The translations under genes were made by a program, and so were the position numbers. Shown piece by piece: positions 57,701 through 64,000 of a stretch of 64,000 nucleotides of DNA (position 1 is the stretch's first letter; each line of letters begins with the position of its first letter). Origin of the DNA: Romanomermis culicivorax (Eukaryota; Nematoda; Enoplea; Mermithida; Mermithidae); the NCBI GenBank assembly GCA_963922205.1, contig CAWUHX010000244.1:1-64000 (forward strand), read 5' to 3'. The notes below the pieces were generated by a model. It was given only the letters and a program-made list of their open reading frames with translations. It was not told the DNA's origin and searched no databases.

Positions 57701-59014
57701 TAGCTTGCTCTCTTAGACGTCACTATCAAAATGGTGGCACTTCACACAGCCACAAATTTCATATTTGACTTACATTGAACGAAGTGATTTATCGATCACG
57801 ATTTTCCCGAGATTAAAATCTATAGTCTTTTTATCTGGAATGATAGATGCAGCGATCCACGAAAGTAAATTCAATAAGAAAGACTGAAAAGATGATAAAA
57901 AAATAAGAAATAATTGATGGAAGGAAAATTTTCTTGTCAATGAGCGGCAGATAAAGCTGAAAATTTCCTTCAATGAATGGTTGGATGGTTGAAATTTTTC
58001 GAGTAAGGTCGACACAATCAGAAATGGACAGAAATGAAGTTTTTTTTCTAAATTTGGTCCCCCTGTCGTCCTGAAGAAATTCTGCGTTTTTCTCAATGTA
58101 AAGTTTTTCATTACGTCAAAATTGTGTTCACTTAACCTAATGATTATCGCTGCGTCTGTCATTCCAAAGTAAAAGACCTATAGTGGTCTCAATATTAGTT
58201 GTGACCAAACTTTAAAATTTCATTGTTCCATCGATACATTATTTTATCGTCTGTTCTTATAAATTATAAAGTGAAAAAGTAAGAACTATCTTCGAAATGT
58301 TTTTCTGCACAATATTTTGAGGTTTAGTTGTATGACTCGCAAAGTTTGCAGCTCTAAGTAATGTATGTTTTGACAGAAAATTACAAAAACATGAAATAGT
58401 TTGCTTTCAAGTTTCATTTTTATCATTTGATATCCAATTTGATTAGTTGAGTAACAAATCATTTGCTCGCCAGATTATTTTTTGAGGCCAACAATTTTCT
58501 GAACTACAATGTCAACGGCTGCAACCAGGGCCATGTGTATAAACTACCCACTCTAACGAACATTATTTTTAAAATGACCGTAGAGTATCTAAAAATGAGA
58601 ACGAACGTGATTCACATTGTACAGGAAACAAATGTGTCTTAGTTAATTCCAACTACCTTTAACATATCTTATAGTGTTGCCGTCCATTTGGCATTTGATC
58701 CAAAACCCGTCGACATTTTTCGTACTATTGATGGCCACTTCTATCGTGCCACCTTGTTCCTGAACCAAACACGCTATAAGTAAAAATGTGAACAGTTGTA
58801 ATTTGTTCCAAGCAAGAGAAACCCTGTCTACCTGTCGGTTCGAAAAACCCGTTAGAGCAAGTCAACTTCACCGATCTTTGGGTCAAAACTTGATCGTTGA
58901 CGCAACGCTGTGCGATGGCTGAAAGTAGTCGATCAGACAGATGAGATTTCCTCCAACAAGGAATATACCTAATGCTGAATTAGTAATAAAAATTAGCAAA
59001 ATGCAATAAAACAT
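51587..59014 (-). CDS. Secreted multi-module protein, MIG-18-like Fn type I repeats, 11 exons
   Basis: Exons in transcript order: 59014-58969, 58918-58832, 58773-58657, 56958-56857, 56794-56675, 54616-54512, 54088-53888, 53181-53074, 53011-52835, 52675-52571 and 51723-51587 (stop 51587-51589). They join to 1305 nt, 434 aa, and all ten introns are phase 1, the pattern of shuffled extracellular modules. Exon 1 encodes a hydrophobic signal peptide (MFYCILLIFITNSAL). Each later exon encodes one Cys module, typically Cys-x-x-x-Gly, then VGQKW/VGEKY, then Gly-Phe...Cys...Asp-Gly. This resembles the MIG-18-like fibronectin type I domain of secreted matrix proteins, though I cannot run a profile. Exons 6-7 and 8-9 look like a duplicated pair. 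No membrane segment or GPI-type tail is seen. One or two further exons could hide in the 1.7-2.1-kb introns. Confidence 0.82.
53268..53835 (+). repeat. Uninterrupted (TTTTC)n microsatellite, ~113 units
   Basis: About 568 bp of pure TTTTC units without a single visible interruption, in the intron between exons 7 and 8 of the secreted protein gene (on the sense strand a GAAAA repeat). Such purity indicates recent expansion; the true length may differ between individuals or be misassembled. It makes long artificial open frames on both strands. Confidence 0.97.
53888..54088 (-). CDS. Exon 7, long Cys module
   Basis: It encodes CIVEPGVNVKIGQTLVH then LHSCVR, VRYNADPCG and a Ser/Asn-rich tail. It parallels exon 9 (52835-53011: CAIVPGLTVEVGKSAVY, LHKCMR, VRYTAEPCG). 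The shared VRY(N/T)A(D/E)PCG marks a module subtype seen only in these two exons. Confidence 0.85.
54617..56674. other. Intron between exons 5 and 6 of the secreted protein gene
   Basis: AT-rich intron with a complete CATACCTG MITE (55802-56094). No additional Cys module with good splice sites was found, though one could be missed. Confidence 0.4.
55802..56094. mobile_element. hAT MITE, CATACCTG family
   Basis: The ends are CATAGTTGTAAGAGGTCCG and CTAGTTACAGGTATG. A perfect 8-bp duplication, ATCCTATT, lies at 55794-55801 and 56095-56102. Confidence 0.92.
57384..57620. mobile_element. TA-flanked MITE, TAGTCTGTT ends, copy 2
   Basis: The ends are TAGTCTGTTCTTC and AAACAGACTA, flanked by TA on both sides (57382-57383 and 57621-57622). 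It is highly similar to the copy at 45703-45945 throughout (AAAGCAAGTAGTATTTCAGA, TTTGTGAGCATACTG). It lies in intron 3 of the secreted protein gene. Confidence 0.9.
58969..59014 (-). CDS. Signal peptide exon of the secreted protein gene
   Basis: ATG at 59014 begins MFYCILLIFITNSAL and the donor GTATAT follows at 58968. The next exon begins 50 nt further on, after CTACTTTCAG. The hydrophobic core and the Asn-Ser-Ala-Leu-Ala end fit a cleavable signal peptide; cleavage near residue 16-18 is likely. Confidence 0.8.
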
Positions 59015-61142
59015 AATTGGATTGAATCGTAAATATGAACAAAATATAAACACCCCGAGTAGTAGCGGTCGCTCGAGAAAAACGTTGAATGAGCAAGTGT
59101 GTCTTTTTCTGTAATTTTCGATCGCAGATGGTAACGACAAAGGTGAAACAAGTTTTTGACAAAAATTTTCCAAAAATATATTCCGATAATAGGGTATAAA
59201 ATTCAACTGCCGAGAAAAGGTTTTTGTCTAATGGGGTCATTAGTTTATGACGTAAATGATGGAATTTGTCTTACGGCGACATCTTGTTCAAAATAACAGA
59301 ATCAAAGATTATTTAGATGAGTCATTCTTTAGAGGAGGATGGAACTCCCACATGTTTTCTTTCAAACGCGGAAATTTAAACAGTTGTAGCGAATTGATCT
59401 GAATCATCCATAATCTGCCAACGGAAGAAATGCAGAGGGGATATCCGATGAAACTTCATTTACATTCCTATTGTCGTGACGCTGGTATCAATAAGAAAAA
59501 AAGATTTTCTTCTCTGATCGAGATTCATTCACAGAAAATCGTCCTCTTTGCACGCAGATCAAAATACTGTCAACATTGGTTAGGCAGGTGAATTTCCTCA
59601 GCTTTCATGATCGTGCGATCGTTGAAACGTTCATCATTGCTGAAGAAAAATCTCAAGTTTAGCAGAATTCTTCCGAAATCCGCCGAAAACGAGATATGAC
59701 ACAATGGAATTTCATTTTGATAAATATGCTATGATAAGCTCATGTAGCAAACAAAAATCAAAATACGTTTTTGCCATGTATTCTATAGAAATCTTTTAAG
59801 AATATTCTCATAGCATCAAAGATTTGATCAAAACTCACCAAAAATTGCAGCACTTTTCGTTGGTGCTTTTCGCAGGAGTTTGTCGCATAAAAGAAAGACT
59901 TGTGGACAACAAGAAGCTACAAGTAAACATAAACGGAAAATTTTAGCTCGTTTTTATAAAGCCCAGTTCATACTTCTGCTCGGCGAACAAATTTACCCCG
60001 AGCATGCTCGGCAAGCATCTCCGAGCACAGCTCCGAGCAAGCTCACCAAGCATGCTCGGGGATGCTCGGCGAGCACCTTGCTCACCGAGCGTGCTCGAAA
60101 TTGGTTCATACTGCGCGAGCAAATTTTTCTCCTGAAATGCATAATTATTTTTTTCCATGTACGAACCATAAAATCAGTATCTTGAAAACATGGCGTTTTT
60201 TCCTAACGTCCTTGTAATCAGGGGATCAAACGTTAAACAGGAATTCTTTTTCACGAACAAGCTCTATATGTTCAAATTTTTCATCAATTTTTTTCGAATA
60301 GACATTGCAAAAACTTTACAACAAAAAATGAAATCCTACAAATAAATCTAGCGATTAGAGATGTATCGGACCTTTTGACCATATGCTATGCTACCCGATC
60401 CTGTACAATGTTTTCTGATCCGAAGGATGAAGAAAGACTTAAACTTAGCCATTATCCAGGATACCTCTGTGCCTTGAAGGTCACGGGTCAAAAAAATTAA
60501 GTTGATCATTTTCACTGTTAGAAGAAAAAACAGATAAAATTTTGTTCTACATGAGATTAATTTAGTCATTATTACATATTTTTCAAAAATGAAATTTTCT
60601 CGGTAGTTTTCCAATGAAGGTAGGGAATGTTCGATGTATTGGCATCGGTTGATAATTGACTTTTTTAAATATCGGCCGATGGTTTTTTTTGGGCGAGCTA
60701 TGATCGATAATACCCTGTTTTCTACGGCGATTTTTGCATTAATCAGCCCTGCATGTGATTACTTACTGGGCAAGTGTAAATCTTGGGTCACTCTCGGTTA
60801 ATTGTGATAAGAAAAACGTTGAATGAAATGACAATGTACTTTTTCCCTTCAATGCATTATGACACAATGGTTGATGAATAATTTACAGCCACATTCTGAA
60901 AAAGTGTGCTTAAAAATCGTTATATTTCCATAATTCACGAAGAATTATTCAACAATATCATGTTGAAAGCAAAATTTTTCGAGGTGAAATACTGTTTCAA
61001 ATTAAGTGCTCTTTAATTTCTTCTATTCAAAAAGTTCTGTAGTGAAACTTTTGTGTGAGCACCCATGTTGGTCATTCTTTAATTTACAAGCACTTAATAA
61101 AAAAGAGACAAAAATAATTTTTCAAGAAGCAGTTGTTGAGAT
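59015..61142. other. 5' flank of the secreted protein gene and intergenic DNA
   Basis: The likely promoter of the minus-strand secreted protein gene lies just above 59014, but no TATA-type element could be named with confidence. At about 59980-60120 is a cluster of GAGCA/TGCTCGG motifs with near-palindromic character. At about 60356 is a solo left end of the TAGAGATGTATCG hAT family. No gene recognised. Confidence 0.4.
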
Positions 61143-62041
61143 TGTAACGACCAGATTTGTGTGAGGTACTTTACTTCTAACCAATCGGTCGATACGGCGG
61201 GGACAAATAACGGGACGGGGGCGCTGGCGAACGGTTACAAAATACGGGGCGATAATATACGAACAATCGACGGTCGCTTGAATGTCGAATACAAAACGGG
61301 GGCGGCGCGGTTGCTTGCAAATAAAAATGCACGACACGGTTTAATTGCTTTCGAAGACGGTTGCTTGCAAATAAGGGAACGGCCGCGGATCAAAAATAAA
61401 ACAATTACAACAGTCTAACAACTAACTAAATCACGCTTTGCTTCTGCTTTTATACGGCGATTTTGGCCACTCCCTGGGCGTCGCGGGAGGTCGAGCTTCT
61501 GTCCATCTTCTTCCGCCAATCGTCGTTTCCGGCTACGCTTTTTATGCTTTCTTAGTTACGCCTCTTTTCTGGTACCGTATGCTTTCTGTGCTTCACTTGC
61601 TTTCTACGGTGGGCTTGGCCACACCTTTGTGCTTCTGTGCATGCTTCCTGTATCGGTTTCTCTGTATACACATGTTTTGTGGGGCCGCCGCTACCGTTAC
61701 ACTTGAGACTACTGTACGGCGGGGCTTCTACGCATTTTACTGTGTGCAGGTGTTGTTTACGATTTTTACTGGGGATTACGGTAGCTGTGGAATGTGTAGT
61801 TTAGTGTGGGTTCTAGGGGAACAGCTGCCGTTTGTGCAAATTAATTAGGGCATCTTAATTGGGCTACCGGGGTGTGAACGGATCAAAATAAAGTACTTCA
61901 CGTAATTTTGTAGGAATGTTTGGGTGTGAATCCCAGACACCCTTGAGACGATAAAATGTGAAAATAAAATAATATCTAATAAATGTCTATTACATACAGT
62001 ATGCTACATATTTACAGTACTGCTTTAGCAGGTACGTTACA
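61143..62041 (-). mobile_element. 3' LTR of a Ty3/gypsy retrotransposon
   Basis: On the minus strand it begins TGTAACGTACC at 62041 and ends GGTCGTTACA at 61143, so the 899-bp LTR has 7-bp inverted ends TGTAACG/CGTTACA. A polypurine tract, GGAAGGAGGGAAA (62042-62054 on the minus strand), directly precedes it, as expected. It contains a short direct repeat, GGTTGCTTGCAAATAA (plus strand, near 61308 and 61360). The other LTR is outside the window. Confidence 0.85.
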
Positions 62042-62072
62042 TTTCCCTCCTTCCGGAGTTGAACGTCCTCGT

Positions 62073-64000
62073 TCAAGGCTTTCGAGGTTGAGGAGGGGTG
62101 GGGGTAGATTCGATAGTTGCTTTCCGAGGGTAGAAAGGGGTTGTCTCATTTACATGCACCGTAAATGTAATATTCTTATGGGGGTATTTAAGTGTAACAT
62201 TGGGGTACATGAAATTTGTGACTGTATAGGGTCCGTTTTGGCGAGGGAGGAATTTGGGAGTCAACCCTTGTTTACACGAATGATTTTTGTAGAGAATAAG
62301 ATCACCTGCCTTGTAATGTATGTTCTGAGCATGCTTGTTATACTGACGGGTATAGTGGGCTTGGGCTTTTTGCAAACTTTTCTGCACAGTTGAGAGTGCT
62401 TCTGTAAAATGCGATTTTACACGAAGGGCGTAATCATCTAAATCAACCATGTAGGACGTGGGGAAAAAGTTTAAGGCTGCGTCTGACGGCAGATTAGCTT
62501 GTCTACCGTGGAGTAATTCAAATGGGGGATATGAAGTGCTATCATTTTTATGAATGTTGATCGAAAAAACGGCATACGGGAGATAAGTATCCCAATCAGT
62601 GTGATTTGAATTGATGTACATGCGGATACGGGTGGCTAGGGTTTGGTTGCAACGCTCAACTTCTCCATTGGCAATGGGATGGTATGGGGTAGTATGAATT
62701 TTCTGAGTATTGCATAAACTGGTGATCCGTGAGAAGAGGTCGGATACGAAATCGGTGCCACGATCACAATGGATGATTTTTGGGGACCCATGACGGCAAA
62801 CAATTTTGGTTACGAATAGCTTGGCAAGAGTGGCTGCGGTGATGTCAGGGGTCGGGAATGCCTCTACATACTTTGTGAAATAATCGATGAAAACGACAAT
62901 GAATCGGTTGCCGTCTTCAGTGAGGGGTAACGGTCCCATGCAATCAACACCAACTCGATCAAAGGGGCCAGTCGGCTGAATTGGTACCAAATTTGCATGC
63001 ACCTTGTGTCGGAGGGCTTTCTGTGTCTGGCATGGGTGGCAAGTTTTGCAGTACCGTTTGATATCACGGCTCATTTGGGGCCAAAAATATTTCTGTCTGA
63101 GCAAGTGTAAAGTTTTCCTGGCCGCAAAATGGCCTGTGAACTTGCTGTCATGATGTGAGGTGATGAGATGCTGGACTTGGGACTTGGGAATGTATAGTTT
63201 TGCCTGTTTGTCGACTATACGGAAGAGAATGTTTTGATGCACTGCAAATTTGATAAGGGTAAGGGGGTGTTTTTGGGCGATTTTTGCTAAAATAATTTTG
63301 ACAGTTGGATCAGTGCGTTGGAGTTCGGCAAAGTTTTTCTGTTGCTCTTCTTGTTCAGTTGCTTCGGCTTCCAAAACTGAATTGATAGTGGATATTTCGG
63401 GGCGGGTTTCTAATTGCTCAATATCAAAGGATTGTTTTGCTGTCTGTGAGGGGAATCGAGAGACTGCATCTGCGTTGCGGTTAGCAGTGCCTTTCTTAGG
63501 TCGAATGTTGAGTTGAATACCAGAGAGGGCTAATCCCCAACGGGCAATGCGAGGGGACGGGTTTTCCTTTTGTAAAACTGCCTGAACTGCTGTGTGGTCA
63601 GTGTGTACAATAACATGTTGCTGGAAAAGATAGGGGCGGAAATACTTGACAAATTCAACTACTGCAAGGGTTTCCAACTCAGTTATCGGGTAGTTGCGTT
63701 CTGCGGATTTTAGTGTTCGGCTTCCAAAAGCAATGGGGCGATCCTGACCTTTACTATCTAGCTGACTGAGAATGGCGCCGATTCCGAGTTTTGAGGCGTC
63801 GGTTTGCAGAATAAACGGTTTTGTGAAATCGGGGTGCTGCAGTATTGGGGCATGAATGAGTAATTCTTTGAGCTTAGTGAATGCATTTTGCTGTTCAGGG
63901 CCCCAGGAAAATTCGGAATTCTTTTTGAGTAGCGATGTGAGTGGGCTAGAAACTTGGGAGCAATTTGGGATGAATCTGCGATAATATGAGGGTAGGCCAA
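62073..64000 (-). CDS. Ty3/gypsy pol: RT end, RNase H, integrase (open at window edge)
   Basis: One frame is open without a stop from the window edge (64000) to 62073. It reads in order: the RT connection region (YYRRFIPNCSQ, FSWGPEQQNAF); RNase H (ILQTDASKLGIGAIL, ELETLAVVEF, VIVHTDHTAVQAVL, ADAVSRFP); integrase HHCC finger (HHDSKFTGHFAARKT, CKTCHPCQ); integrase core with the DDE residues in VDCMGPLP, CDRGTDF and NGEVERCNQ; and a C-terminal GDLILYKNHS plus GPYTVTNF region. This order (RT-RH-IN) defines Ty3/gypsy. No envelope frame lies between pol and the LTR. The undamaged frame suggests a young, possibly active copy. The RT catalytic motif and gag are outside the window. Confidence 0.95.
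   Translation of the reverse strand, partial: GLPSYYRRFIPNCSQVSSPLTSLLKKNSEFSWGPEQQNAFTKLKELLIHAPILQHPDFTKPFILQTDASKLGIGAILSQLDSKGQDRPIAFGSRTLKSAERNYPITELETLAVVEFVKYFRPYLFQQHVIVHTDHTAVQAVLQKENPSPRIARWGLALSGIQLNIRPKKGTANRNADAVSRFPSQTAKQSFDIEQLETRPEISTINSVLEAEATEQEEQQKNFAELQRTDPTVKIILAKIAQKHPLTLIKFAVHQNILFRIVDKQAKLYIPKSQVQHLITSHHDSKFTGHFAARKTLHLLRQKYFWPQMSRDIKRYCKTCHPCQTQKALRHKVHANLVPIQPTGPFDRVGVDCMGPLPLTEDGNRFIVVFIDYFTKYVEAFPTPDITAATLAKLFVTKIVCRHGSPKIIHCDRGTDFVSDLFSRITSLCNTQKIHTTPYHPIANGEVERCNQTLATRIRMYINSNHTDWDTYLPYAVFSINIHKNDSTSYPPFELLHGRQANLPSDAALNFFPTSYMVDLDDYALRVKSHFTEALSTVQKSLQKAQAHYTRQYNKHAQNIHYKAGDLILYKNHSCKQGLTPKFLPRQNGPYTVTNFMYPNVTLKYPHKNITFTVHVNETTPFYPRKATIESTPTPPQPRKP

Noticed and set aside
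57770-58162. 130-codon minus-strand frame inside an intron of the secreted protein gene
   Set aside because: Hydrophobic/aromatic AT-driven composition, no recognisable motif, and no good splice connection to the neighbouring modules.
61438-61848. 136-codon plus-strand frame within the LTR
   Set aside because: Antisense to the retrotransposon and wholly inside its LTR; no family features.

Overview
The window is nuclear DNA from an AT-rich invertebrate animal. It has spliced genes with short, phase-consistent exons and canonical GT/AG junctions, introns from about 50 nt to several kb, and a THAP zinc-finger gene. Very many small DNA transposons lie in introns and between genes. I could not place the clade. 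The secreted repeat protein resembles the MIG-18-like fibronectin-I modules best known from nematodes, but that is weak evidence. No bacterial, organellar, tRNA or rRNA sequence was recognised.

Layout: (1) 1-10 kb is a transposon graveyard: a hAT fragment with a BED-finger transposase exon, two degraded LINE reverse-transcriptase copies, and hAT-type elements nested inside them with readable 8-bp target-site duplications. (2) 10.6-20.5 kb carries a plus-strand gene for a CCDC92/CCDC74-like coiled-coil protein. Its introns hold several repeats, including a hAT element that contains another element. (3) 22.7-44.8 kb carries a plus-strand gene of 12 exons (772 codons plus stop) for a THAP plus C2H2 zinc-finger protein. 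The introns are packed with hAT elements, a Harbinger-like element, a 3-kb inverted-repeat element, degenerate tandem repeats and a 104-bp perfect palindrome. (4) 45.1-48.7 kb is a large element whose long arms are inverted copies of each other and carry a 'CGCTGTTTTGAG'-like minisatellite. (5) 51.6-59.0 kb carries a minus-strand gene of 11 exons (434 aa) for a secreted protein with one Cys module per exon. All its introns are phase 1, and one contains about 570 bp of uninterrupted TTTTC repeat. (6) 61.1-64.0 kb is the 3' half of a minus-strand Ty3/gypsy LTR retrotransposon with an open pol reading frame and a complete LTR.

The three host genes are unrelated and show no sign of acting together: a coiled-coil protein, a probable DNA-binding protein and an extracellular protein. 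The gene models were built by hand from open frames, splice junctions and matching phases. The phase agreement is the main evidence; none has been tested against RNA.
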